Below, one piece after another: positions 13,801 to 25,500 of a stretch of DNA of 64,000 nt. Every line of letters begins with the position of its first letter. The first letter of the stretch is position 1. The translations under genes were made by a program, and so were the position numbers. The DNA comes from Ifrita kowaldi (lineage: Eukaryota > Chordata > Aves > Passeriformes > Cinclosomatidae). Where the stretch lies: NCBI GenBank assembly GCA_013398055.1, contig VZRS01014445.1:1-64000 (forward strand), given 5' to 3'. The notes beneath the pieces were generated by a model, which saw only the letters and a program-made list of their open reading frames with translations, ran no database searches and was not told the origin of the DNA.

Positions 13801-16599
13801 GAAAGAAAATGGAAGGGATTTGCCAGGTGCCCTGCTCCTCTCCAAATGGTGCCAGCCCCTCTCCTGCTGCCAGTCTGAGGGGGCCGTACCCACAAGGCAG
13901 TGCCATGGCCTGCAGGGAGGCTGGCAGCTGCACAAAGCCAGATGCTGGCAGACACGAGCATCATTCCCCACCCTCAGAGGTACTGCCCCATATAGTCTCA
14001 TCCTCATTTGTCCTCCACTGAGCTCCTTTACCATCAAACAATGTCAGGTGTTTAAGAAGTTAAAGGCCTGTGGTATTATTAATATGGAAAAGCCCATGGC
14101 ACTTTCAGAAGAATTCTTCTTGCTATGGAAATGTTTTATGGCTAGCAGAGACTAGAGACTGGATTCCCTAGAAATGTAGCCCTCTTCTAGCAATGCTGGT
14201 GCAGCCTTTATGCTTTGCAATCATGGTTAAATGGAAATAAAGATCCAGAGGCTCAAGATCCATATCTGAAACTTTTATTTTGTTCTAATATCATTACAGA
14301 CTTTTCTTTTTCCAATATTTTCATGCTGCCTGTAGCAAACTGATAAAATAGATATAAAATTAAAACATTTAACTATATGCCATGGTATGTTTGCCAGATA
14401 GGAGACAAAACCCATCCTAATCTGGTTTTAAGGTCTTTTGGACTAGAGTTGCCCAAGTAGGCCATTTCCCATACTGACATTGACAACAGCTCTACTAACA
14501 GGAATTCACCTGTCAGTTAGGTCACCTCAGTTTTGGCCCAGGCAGATTTGGTCGATCCTGACTATTTTTTACTACAGAAGGATTCATTGGCTATTCGATA
14601 ATAATTTGTACAACTAGGATAAAAGTTACAATGTATTAATTCCATTATTAATGAAGTTATTGACACAACCTTTAGGTGAATTTGATATTCATTACTTATG
14701 TTTCATCTCTTTTCCTGTTAATTGCAAGTAAGCTATTTCTAGAGGAATATGGTGACTCAGAAAGATCCTGCTTCTGGTTTATCTTAATTTTCCTTCTTTC
14801 ATAATCCTGTGTGTTCTTTCTGATAAACCTTACCCAAGACAGTAAGTCTTTGTTTGCACTTTGTACCACAGAGTCACCACAGAGCCTAGTCAGGCTATTT
14901 TTCAAAATCTAATGTTCATGCATTTGAAAAGAGAGTGAATTAAAATAAGAAATAAAAATAATTATTTTGATAAAACCTTAATAGAATGCTAGGAAAATGC
15001 AAAACAAATGAGAGCTGTTAGAAATGAATGATTGGCCTCTCAAGCTGAAAAGTTAGCTAGGATGTGGGGGACATGGTTTCAAATAGCTGCTTATTTTATT
15101 TTCCCAGCAACTGTTCATATTAAAGCAGTAATGGAAATGGCACTTGAGGTTGATTAATAAGACATCTGAGAGGGTGAAAGCTCACATTCAAGTCACTGTT
15201 TTAAAGTATAAATTGCTTTTTCTTTTTGTTCCACACCTTGAATTAAAACAAAAACATTTCCTAAAGTTGGAATTGTTATTCTGAATTCACTGAAAATATT
15301 GAAATAAGTAGCCTACATCTCTATCTTTCTTAAAATATGTGTGTGAGCTTTTGCATACTTTACTGTACATATTTTTAACATTTATAAGAATATCTTGGTC
15401 CAACATTGCTGCTGGCTCACCAGTGTAGGAGGGCCATAACCAATTTGTTTTCTTTTGTGGTTTTGATACAAACTTAATAATTTTAAATTCTGTGAAAACT
15501 GAGGACAAGAGACACTGTATTGTATTTATAGTAATTGCATTGAAAGTGTTTGCTGAAAATCTGAGAATTCAGCATATCATCAAGGTAGAATACATAAGGC
15601 AAATATACAGCCATAATCATCTAGATAATAAAATAAATATGTTCTGACAAGAGGAATGCCCCATGGCACTATATTTGTTAGAAATACCAGCTAAAGGATG
15701 ACCCAGCTAAAGCCATTTGCATACTTTCTGAATACAGGCTATCCAATTGTTGTAAAGTGGTTATAGAAATATGCCTGGAAATGTACTTAGCATTTTTAAT
15801 AGGATTTAATCTAGGTTTTTATCAAATACTGCATAATACTCACATACAAATATGATATTTTCTCAGATATCATATTCTGTATATATTATCAGTAGCTACT
15901 GTTATTCCAAAACATACTGTTTTCCTCTGTGGGAATGCATTAACAGGATTTTCGTCTTCTTGCCTGAGAATCATGGTTGTAGCATTGGTAATTTCAGGGA
16001 ACTGTGAATACACTTTATGCACCAAAATTAGATGTGTGTTTATGTAAGTGCTTGACATGTACAAATAACCAAGAGATATTATTTCATCACTGGATAAAAT
16101 CACAGGTTTCATGGGATATTACTATCTGAGGACTTTGTCAAACTGAATGTATATGCACTTCTATAATTTTCTTTTGATAGATATTCAAGCCTGTACTCCT
16201 CTGACAACAATTTCTGAAAGCATATAACTTTTAGAAGCAGTTTGTAGCTGCAGAAGAATATGACAACCCTAAGGAAGACCTGGATATGTATTAAAATGAG
16301 ATGAACATGTTCCAGCACAAATACTATTTATTAGGCAGCTGTATAGCAAACACTTTAACTGATCTGTTCAGAAAAACATTTACAGAATGTGAGAGTGAGC
16401 TGGGACACTTGTCTCTCTGGCTCAGGTGCAAGGCTTCATTTAAATTTTATTTAATGCAGAGGCATTCTCATGTAACTTCATAAATAACCTGTATTAAACA
16501 TATTCTTTCCCTCCTTTGTTAATTATTACAGTTTCGAGGCTGTCTTCTGTGCCTGAAGTTTTTTGCTTTTGAGCTCATGGCTCCCATATTCCCTTGTGC
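10836..16599. other. Unique non-coding stretch
   Basis: No recognised repeat. Moderately GC-rich patches at 11640-12000 and 13750-14000 yield overlapping frames on both strands (for example 13704-14021, 13769-14155 and 13717-14037 minus). Because three or more frames are open at once, they are best read as chance. An imperfect AT-rich inverted repeat lies at 15849-15876. Confidence 0.5.
15849..15876. repeat. 10-bp perfect inverted repeat, 8-nt spacer
   Basis: AATATGATAT at 15849-15858 is mirrored exactly by ATATCATATT at 15867-15876 around an 8-base spacer. It is AT-only apart from one G/C pair. It may form a cruciform, but in AT-rich DNA such a match can occur by chance. Confidence 0.8.
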
Positions 16600-16760
16600 T
16601 GGGATTATGCTGTTTCACCGTGCAGCTGTGATGAGCAGAACTATTAATAGCTCGCTCCCTCATGCTGCACTCACTGGGAACTTGTGAACAGCCAGAAGAA
16701 GTGCAGCGGCGCAGCGCTACGTGTCCGTCTGCTACGGCCTTTTATCTTTCCTCTCTACTC
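16600..16760. promoter_or_regulatory. CpG-dense islet, possible regulatory element
   Basis: Seven CpG dinucleotides fall in about 35 bp (16704-16736, starting GCAGCGGCGCAGCGCTACG). This is against a background where CpG occurs only about once in 100 bases. Such local CpG retention usually means unmethylated regulatory DNA or purifying selection. A minus-strand frame of about 68 codons is also open here, but it has no clear splice acceptor. It lies 200 bp upstream of a possible exon (16957-17078). The role is inferred, not shown. Confidence 0.25.
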
Positions 16761-16956
16761 AACATACTTGATTACACAGTGCAAAGCACACTTACTCTGC
16801 TCTTCCACATACCTGGTGGGCCCTCACAAGGAGGGGCATGCCACTCAGACGAGCACCTGTGGGAATTCAAAGCTCCCACGTTTAGTTGCTATGCCTAGTG
16901 GTATCAAACCGCTTCTTTTACAAAAGAATTATTTACTTTTTCTTGCCTGCAACCAG

Positions 16957-17078
16957 GGCTGCTTCCACACCCATTCAGGACCAGCAGCAATCTCTCAGGA
17001 GCAGCTAAACATCCAGGAACTTCTTCTCCATGGTGATCATGCACCCTACAAAGCCAGACCCACCCCTGCTTTGCTCAG
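16957..17078 (+). other. Possible spliced exon, unrecognised
   Basis: A good 3' splice site precedes 16957 (pyrimidine-rich ATTTACTTTTTCTTGCCTGC followed by AACCAG). A consensus 5' splice site follows 17078 (CAG then GTAAGG). The 122-bp interval is open in one frame (start GCFHTHSGPAAI, end near KARPTPALL) with no match to a family I know. It could be a coding exon, a non-coding RNA exon or chance pairing of splice-like sites. A minus-strand frame (17005-17349) overlaps it. Confidence 0.22.
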
Positions 17079-17349
17079 GTAAGGGATAGAAGCAGGATGG
17101 GGTATAACATGGCAGCCTCACTCCAGTGCTTCCCAGCAGCAATCCCAGCCTGTCTCCTACCCTCATGCTGTCAGGAGATGCAGAAGGCTCATCTGCTCTG
17201 GAGTTACCCTGAACCTGATTGGCCAGAGCAGTCTTGGCCTGCTGCCATAGGAACTGCCCAACCTTTGTCATCCCACTCAGCCCACCCTCTTCCTCCTTAG
17301 GTGATGGTTGAATCTGTCCCGTAGCTGGAATCCCATATTGCCTACCCAC

Positions 17350-19188
17350 CTAAAACACCTGAGCCACATCTGCTGCCAACTTGGGTCTCTCTGGGTCTTC
17401 CCTCTTTGTTGTGACAGCTCTGACTTTGCAGGCCAATGTACACACATAGAGAAATTTGCTGAAATCCACCTCTTTTTTAGCTGCCTTGTTCAAGGAATTA
17501 GAATGTAGTTAAGCTCTTGCTAATTAACCTACTGGGAGTACCAGAATTCAGTTAACTATTCATTCCTCTCAAGATCATTTTGCTGCAAAGCTGAAATTCA
17601 ACTGTAGGTCACTTGATAGGAGAACAGGTGGTTTTTGAAGATGGGTACTGAGGGGTAGGTGCCCTTTAGCTCACTGTCAGCAGGAGATACCTCCCTTCTG
17701 CAGACTTCTTGCATCACATGTAGCTGGATAACAGGGAAATGGATTCACCAATTTGCCTCATAAAGTGGGGAAATTACATGGAAAAAGGTGCTAAAGACTG
17801 TACAATCCTGGAGGTGGGATAGCAGCAGAATGTGGAGACTGCTGTCCCTTAATGGGGTAACTGGCCTAAATTGGAGAGTGGGAAAACCTCAGGTTTTATC
17901 AACATGGTGAGCTGATGCATTGAAAGATTAAAAGGAATAACTTTGCAAGACTATTTCCACAAGCATCTGAAGAACAAAGGCCCCTTCAAAATAGAAGAAA
18001 AAATAAATCCATGATGGCGTAGAGACTGAAAAAGCAGGGATGTAGAGAGAAGAATTTTTCTTCAGCCCTTTTAAGTCCTTCCCATGGTTATCTGTCAGCT
18101 CTGATTCCCTCGTTTCTCATATGTCCTCACCACACATTTTACTATTTATTTGTTTATTTATTTTGGGTGGTTTTTGTGCAGAGAGGTAGGGAGCATTCTG
18201 AAACTCAGGGAACACTCAGCTGAGGAATCCCAGGGAACAACACATCAGACCCTCCATTTTCTAGGAAAGTCTGCCTTGCTTTGAAGAAGTCAGGTGTGCA
18301 TAGCAGCCTCATTCAGCAGCCTCATTGACATGCTTCTTTCATTTTTTTCTCCTTTTTTTTTCACAGACAAGCCAGGCAGGTTCCACTTTCAATAGCTGAC
18401 TTTGAAGCTGTGGCTTTTTGTGCTTCATTCTCTAAGGAATGCAACAAGAGCACCTGAGCAGTGACTTCTGATGAGAAAGTAGGAAACATGAGCTTTTACA
18501 GTAGCCATCACGGTCATGGTAAGAACTTGGCAGACAAAGTCTTTCATCTGTCTCAAGCCAAAGTGTCATTTCCCACACACATTGAGAGCTGAAATACAAG
18601 TTTTTGGTCCTTTCAAGTGAACCTGAGCGTGCAACCTGCTGCCGCTTTAGCAGGAATAATAGTGCCAGAAAAGAGAGTTTACAGATCATCTTTTGATGAA
18701 TTCAAAGTCCTACACCATCCAGGAAGACATGGGTGGAAATTGTTGATGCCAGGTCTCAACACAGGCAGTAAATGATTCCTTGTTTTTGACTCACAAATGT
18801 GAGAAATGAGGCATCAGTGAATCTAACCAAATCAGACATCTTTTATAACTTATTTTGAACTAATATCTTTCTATCCTTCCCCTCCTCCTCATGTTAGGTT
18901 CTTACTGCAGTTCATTTACAATTTTCAGCGTATGATAAATGTGATTGTCTTCAAAAAAGAGCTGATGCTGCTCAATGAAAGAAGCATATTCTTCACTTTG
19001 GGGAGAGAAAGGGATTTTGTGTGTGAGACTGTGGTGGGATATTCAGAGGTGGTTTCATGACTGTTAATAACTTTTTCCTCTTCTTACTCAAAGCTTTTTT
19101 TTTCACAGGGGTAACATTCAATTAGGAAACTCCTATGGAGCAGAGGGGGAACCCAGCAGGCAAGGAGTCAAAATCTCTGCAATCAGTA
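17350..19188. other. Unique non-coding stretch
   Basis: No recognised repeat or gene. A 13-bp-period direct repeat (AGCAGCCTCATT twice, 18302-18326) is the only small structure seen. The minus frame 18432-18689 has no support. Confidence 0.5.
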
Positions 19189-19310
19189 CTGATAAAGGGC
19201 TGTTATTTTGACAAATGAGATAAAAATAAAAAGCATAAAAGGCTGCAGCAGGAGGCCTGAAACGGACACTGAGCACTTGCCTTACTCAGCGAGGATGTGT
19301 TTGCCATGGT
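19189..19310 (+). promoter_or_regulatory. Promoter-like segment with TATA box and possible first exon
   Basis: Reading plus: two GATA-type motifs (TGATAAA near 19190, AGATAA at 19218-19223), a TATA-like CATAAAAGG at 19234-19242, then about 50 bases further on an ATG at 19295 and a strong 5' splice site at 19308/19309 (CCATG then GTAAGT). The expected start of transcription, about 30 bp after the TATA motif, would be near 19265 and give a first exon of about 45 bp. The order and spacing are those of a TATA-driven vertebrate gene with a short first exon. No downstream exon could be assigned and each motif is common on its own, so this is a candidate only. Confidence 0.25.
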
Positions 19311-21738
19311 AAGTCATGCAGGATTGTTGGAGGCGATATTCTTTGATTTGTTACTGCTTTTTATCTTATTAACAGTTACTGTAGTTTGAAATGTGTTAAG
19401 CAGAGCAATGCTCTGCGCATGCAATGCTTTCAAGGATTTGACTGCAGCATTTTGAATCATTTCACAGGCATTCTGTGTTGCAAGAGTGACAAACAGTGGT
19501 TTGTGTTTTGGTGTCTGCTCAGATCTAAAAGAGATTAAAAACCAGGTACAGAAGGTGTAGACTCAGTTTGGCACATGTTGACCTATGTTTCATGGGCCAC
19601 ATTTTTGATGCATCAGAGATCTACAGGGCATCATATCTGACATTTGGCTCTCTACTCTCTACCACATTGCAGAGCCTCAAGGATAGCCTACGGTTTGCCC
19701 CGAGCAGTTTCCTGTGGCTCATTGAAGCATGGTGACTGGGGAAGCACAGCTCTGGAATGCCACAGGTCTAGCACAACCACTTTGCAGCACTGGCCCTGCA
19801 ACATGCAAACCTAGCACCATCTGCCACAGAAGAGGAATTGTATATGCCCTAGAAAGTTTTATAAGGCAGCCCAAACTAATACTGTGTATACACAGAAAGC
19901 AAGGAAAAAAGCCAGGAGGGTGGATGCAGTGAGCTACATCTGAGACACTTGCAACTACTAGCATGCTGAAATAAACTGGATTAATTTTGCCGCCAGAAGT
20001 TCTCAAAAGTTCTGTTGAGTGTGGACAATCAAATAAAGCGTAGATACATCCTTATCCAGATTCTCTAGGAAAGCTATATACTTCCAATGGTAAGGACATC
20101 AGAGTGTCCTATAGCTTCATTTCTTGCTTCACTTGTCCTGTGCTGCAATGTCTGATAAACCTGTTCAGCTCTCATTGTTGAGGCTTTTTATCTGTAAAGC
20201 AGGATTAAAATACTTACTACCATCCCCTGAAGCACATGATGGATGCATGCACCTCAGGATGGAGACAATGACAAATTGTCTTTGTGAGCCAATTTAGAAC
20301 TGAAACAGCTTTACGTGGATTTACTATGTCCAGCAATATCACACACAATCAAAGACTGTCCTAATCTGCAGAATCAAATTGTTTGGAAAACACTGGATTT
20401 TTCCACTCAGCGTGAATGCCTTTCAAAACTTCTCACATACCTTTTAATCCTAAAGAAGTAGTAGCATGTTGATACTAGTCTACTTAGCCAGCTGTGATAC
20501 AATATTCATTACAAAGTGATCAAAACCAATCATACAGATATAATCTGCTGAGGAGACAAAAGCCCTGAAAAACAGTAAGAGATTAGCAGCTCTGCTATAT
20601 ATGGAGTATGATGATGACAAAAGCCAGCTAATTATTATGGTTATGCCTCAATAATTTATAGTCAGCCATTCCCCCAAAAGATCTATAGGTCTCTTCTGAC
20701 TCCTCAAGGGAAGAATAAATGTATCACAAATAAGTGTCTAGGTTCTCCACAAAGGGGGTTTGAATGCATGGTTAATGCTGATCTCCTGTCCTTTTAGAGA
20801 GTAAAATATATTGAAAATTTACATGGCTGTTTGAATGAACATCCTGAATTTTGGGCTATGTCTCTGGTCTCCAAAAAGGCTGACCTTGGAAAACAGAATC
20901 TTTTGTGTCCCAAAATACTTTACTTCAACCCACTTATAAGCCAGAGACAAAAATGATAATACCCTAATATTATACCCATACAAATATGGCCTGAAATGTT
21001 CAGAACTGTTTAGTGTTTAAATATCCAGCTATCAAGGTCTAACCTTTCAAAAGGTCCTAACCCTTTGCCCCTGAAAAACTTCTGTCCTTATCTGGTATCT
21101 CCAGTTCTTCATATAAAATTATAAAATTATTACTATCTTCTTCTTTTTTTTGTTAACTGAAGGAAATCACAACCTAACTTGAAGGGTAATATAAAGATAA
21201 GCCAGTCTATGAAGTCTCGAGGTTTAATATGGTTGCACAATTTCATTTCATACTAATCAGTCATCTTTGCTATCTTGGAAAGCAGATAAGAGAGTTCACT
21301 GAGCAGTTACCTGCTTCAGCTTTTAGGAGAATATTGAAACAATTAAAATCCTATACCAGTGAAATGTGTGTGCAGACATTCAGGTGAATGTGGTTTGGGA
21401 AATTAAAGTGTTATAGAACCCCAAGAGACAAGGGCATTAGTTTTCAACAGTGTCTTTTCAGAGTTTCTTCCAGGCTCCACCTGGTGCCAGGTTAGGCTTT
21501 TTGGGTCTCATGCCAGTTGTGTGCAGTGGGCTGATAACTGTCTGTGCATGTGATGCTCCAAAGAGGCATCAGGAATGCAAACAATGAGCATTTAGATAAT
21601 TCTCTTTGTGCAGGTAAGGCCGCTTTGCAGCAGTCTGGTTTGTCGTGATACTTCCCTCCTCTTCCCCATCACTGCACTTCAGTGTGATAAGGCCTCTCTG
21701 GACAGTTTACACTTCCCTTCACCCCAGAGGTATGACAG
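19311..21738. other. Unique non-coding stretch
   Basis: No recognised repeat, RNA gene or exon. Frames at 19719-20006 (minus) and 19729-19932 (plus) overlap each other on opposite strands and look random. Confidence 0.55.
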
Positions 21739-21945
21739 GTTTATGTTGGAAAAGACCTTCAAGACCCATGAATCCAACTGTTAATCCAGCATTTCCAAGT
21801 CCACCACTAAACCATGTGCTCCACTGCTACATCTGTGTGGTGTCTGACACCAGCACTTCCCTGAGCAGCCTGTTCCACTTTTTAGACAACCCTTTTGGTG
21901 AAGAAATTTTTCCTAATATCCAATCTAAACCTCATCATTACAGCC
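21739..21945 (-). mobile_element. CR1 LINE 3' region, minus orientation
   Basis: Follows the inverted CR1 3' UTR: TTGGAAAAGACCTTCAAGA, ATCCAACTGTTAATCCAGCA, CCACTAAACCATG, then CACTTCCCTGAGCAGCCTGTTCC and AGAAATTTTTCCTAATATCC. The terminal short-repeat tail is missing or eroded at the left edge. The plus-strand frames at 21645-21983 and 21895-22275 are CR1 antisense readings, not genes. Confidence 0.92.
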
Positions 21946-22113
21946 TGTTCACCACTGGAAAGGGATTTATTAGGTTTGGATGAAGACACTATCTTCAAAG
22001 TCAAGCCTGAAGTTTTCACTGAATTTATTGGAACCACTTTGGACCCAAATAATTGTGGAACACTATCAGTTTCAGATTGCCCTTTTCCAGCTAAAATTTC
22101 CCTTAGGAGATGG

Positions 22114-22530
22114 TGTCATGGTTTAGGAATGGTACTTCCTAATTTTATATTCCCACAGAAAGCACTGCAAACCACAGGCTGCTTTCTCACTCCCTGCCTC
22201 CTCCTCCCCCTCCCCTGCAGCGGGCTAGAGAGGAGAACTGGGGGCACAAAAGGTGAAGGTCATGGGTTGAGATAAGAACAATTTACTGGAAACAGCAATG
22301 AGATAAGAAAAAGAACAGTGACAGCCATAATAGGAATGATGGTACAAGAAAAGAAGCATGATTGCTCACCACAGAAACCCCCCAGCTCCCCTCCTGGCAG
22401 TGATGGGAGGTTGTACACAACAGCCTCTGGATCGCTGTCATGGCCCTTCCTGGCTGCTGCAAAAATTAACCCTGCCCTCGCCAGAACCTCTTTTGGAAGC
22501 CTACTCTTCCTTTCCCACAGCAGGGAGTAA
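22114..22530 (-). mobile_element. Solo LTR fragment of an avian endogenous retrovirus
   Basis: Begins with TGTCATGGTTTAGGAATGG, a terminus typical of one avian LTR group. It carries the group's CACAGGCTGCTTTCTCACTC, a C/T-rich block (CCTCCTCCTCCCCCTCCCC), ATGGGTTGAGATAAGAACA and a following A-rich region. In avian relatives the sense strand is the reverse complement, so the TG here would be the inverted CA end of U5. The other end fades around 22530 and no target duplication could be paired, so it is probably truncated. There is no internal retroviral region. Class and family cannot be set by eye. Confidence 0.75.
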
Positions 22531-25500
22531 GAATTCAATTTCTTCTTTCAGTTGTCACAGCTAAGAAGTTACAGAAGAGTACAGCTTTTTATCCTCTATT
22601 CTATGAATACTATATTTAAATCAGAGAAAATAAGACTTATAATTGTAGGTCTAGTTTCATACAATGTCTAAGAGTATGTACATTATTGTTTGCTCAAAGA
22701 ATTCAAATGACAAAAAAATTTGTCATGATGGCTATGAGGTAGAATACAAACTAATAAAATATGCATGATGGGTGACAAAATATAGACATGAAGGCAGACA
22801 GCCTGAAAATTCAAAGTTCTTAGCAAATGCAGCACTACATCCTATTAGTAACAGAACTTACTAGGAGAAGGACTTCAGGTTATGGAAAGCATCCTCAGGT
22901 GAAAAGAACATCCACAGATTTCCCTTTTTCCAGCTCTGCTACAGCTCTCCTTTGATAATTTATTCCCACCCAGTCTCCAGCACATTGTGCCCAGTCATCC
23001 ATACAAACATAAAGCAAACAAAAAGCTGTAATAAATTAATCACGCCATTTCTCCTGTCTCCAAGGAAGAAGAAAGGGGTGTAGCTGTTATCTCTATTTCA
23101 AAACACTTGGATGACAGCCACATAAGTGTTTTAAGGCAAATAAGTGAAGTGCAGCTTCATTAAAGGAATAAAACTCTATTGAAATGCACGGGTGTAGTCC
23201 AGAATTTTGACTGCACACTAGGAAGAGTTTTATTCAAAGTTTGCTATTAGGAACTTTTGCTGCAGCTAGCATAGGCATGCTTACACTTCTCTCACAGTTA
23301 GCTGTCTCCTTTCTACCAAGCACCATTAATCGCACTGATGTTCCACCAGTAAAAAAAAGAGGGTAAGTTTCTGGTCCCTAAGGATGCTATACCGTCCTGT
23401 AACCTGAAAACCAGCCTGAAGAAACAGAAAATGCAATCAGCACAAGCACAAAATAAACTCATTTATGTTTTTGGCTTTATTATGCTGAAAAAAAATATTA
23501 AAAATCCCCCCAAAACCCCAAAAAACAACCAGCGAGAAATGGAGTTATAAAAGATTCCAAATAATATTTGTCCCAAACATTCAACTGAGCAAATTTTTCC
23601 ACGCGGCACTATCGAGAGGACAAGTATGGCCAGGGTTGTGCCTTCACCTGGTTCTCAGGCATGCAAAAGCTGGCTGTTTTATGATTGCAGCCTGCTTAGC
23701 CCCTGCAGAGGGAGCAGGAACACCTCATTATCAGAGACGGGAGATTTGCAAGCAGGAATCTTGGATGAGATGCACCTAATTAGACAAGACACTGTCCCTC
23801 CATCATCAGAAAATGAGAATGGGCTCAAGGATTTCTACCACTGGCAATGTGTTCTGAATGAAAAGGGCCTAATGTGTATTTTATTGTAGTATATTCTTTA
23901 GGAAATGCATATGAAAGCCATTGCTGGCAGCCAGTGCTGCCTGTGCAGCAATTGCATAATCAAGGCCAGAAGCCCTAGAGGCCTGACAGTCAGTGGCTTT
24001 CACAAAATCCTGCTGTTTCACTGCACTTTAGAGGAGATTTTTGTAACTTTTGCTTTGATTACTTTCCTAAGGAAAATCCCTATCATTTTTCCATTGTTCC
24101 TGATCTTGCTGGGTTTTTTTCCACTGAACGTGGTTTAGAATGTAGACATTCATTTTAAATAATTCAATTACTCCTACTGCTGTGCAGTTTGCTTTAAACT
24201 CCCCTTTTCTATGCCCAGAGCTTTGCTCAGGGCAAGAGAAAACTTCTAATTATTTGGACAGTTTTGCTCTTTAATTATAGAAGATCTTTTGCTAGAATGA
24301 CATTTTCAAGAAACAAGGAGAGGCTTGTTAAAGAAAGATAACAAAAGAACCTGCAAAACCCAAAAGACTGAAATCTTTATGTATTCCTTGTTTTGATATA
24401 ATGCTACCCATTATGATAGTGTTGAAACAGGTTTAAAGCCTGGGATGTTGGAGGGAGAATAGATAACATGGTATATTGGAGAGTGTGAGAAGTGCTGCTA
24501 CTGTCAACACTGATTTTTCTGTTCTCTGAGCTCACTGTTAGGATATCCTAAGAACTCTTCTCTGTTTGTTTAATGTCCTTGCAGGTTTGGCTAAATCCTT
24601 AAAAAACCAGAATGACAGAGATCTGTGGAAATGGGATGGTGACTAACATATTTTACATGTCAGCCCTGCTCTCTCGTTTCCCATGCAAGGGTGCTTGCAT
24701 TTTGTAGGAAGACTCCCTGCCAACTTACACTCTCCATCTGTCTAAGCAGCATTTGGGAATCTTTCCCTTCTTGTTCTTCCTCCTCACTCACTTCAGTTTA
24801 ATTCCCAACGGCCTGCCGTTGTCCATACTGGAAGTATGGACAATATGCCAGTGCCCTGCCTGCTCTAATTTCCTTCATATTGTGTCCATTCCAGGTCCTT
24901 TGCTCTTCAGTTTGTTTCACAGGATGACAGTACTACAACTAAAAAATTGGTTCATTCCTTTTTGAACACAGATGCAGGAAGTGCTTCCAGCCTAAGCTCA
25001 GCACTTCGAGCATCACATCATCTTCCTACTTCTTGAACTGAAGATAGCACTGGAGAGAGAATCTCATCCTATGAAACCATGCATTATCTCATCAACTTCA
25101 GAATGAGTCAGCTCTACTGGAAATGTTCACTGCAGACTGCAGCTTGCAGCAGTGACTCCCCACAAGTTAACTGTGTTCTGCTGGGAATGTGGCAGCAGCT
25201 CCTGGCACTCGGAAAGGTTTTCAGACAGAAGCAGTATCATGCAGACACACACACCGGTGTTATGTGGAAGCTTCCAAGCCACAGCAGCTTTGGCACCAAC
25301 CCTGATGATACTTTTCATGACACTGTAGGCACTAGTTGTCAGAAAAGGACTGAGGTTCATGGAGCACATTTCTCTGAAAAGATAGTACAATGATGATACC
25401 TGGCAAGAAAGAATTATCAAGCTCAGTCACCTCAAAAATATGGGCATATTCTGCCACAAAACATGTTCACGTAAGGAAAAAGATATTCCACTCCCTGAAT

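Noticed and set aside
13704..14155. Overlapping frames of 105-128 codons on both strands
   Set aside because: Several frames are open at once because the patch is GC-rich and stop-poor. No domain, splice framework or conserved composition is seen.
16684..17082. 132-codon plus-strand frame
   Set aside because: As one ORF it has no family match and a poor start. Only its last part, between splice-like sites, was kept as a weak exon candidate.
17005..17349. 114-codon minus-strand frame
   Set aside because: Protein-like in places (Q/S/G-rich), but no splice sites, promoter or known family; it overlaps the competing plus-strand exon candidate.
21645..22275. Frames of 112 and 126 codons
   Set aside because: They are antisense readings of a CR1 3' region and the start of an LTR.
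22114..22760. Target duplication GATGG for the LTR at 22114 (GATGG before it, TGATGG at about 22729 and 22750)
   Set aside because: The downstream matches are one base off a CA end and the sequence there does not look like an LTR terminus, so the pairing is probably chance.
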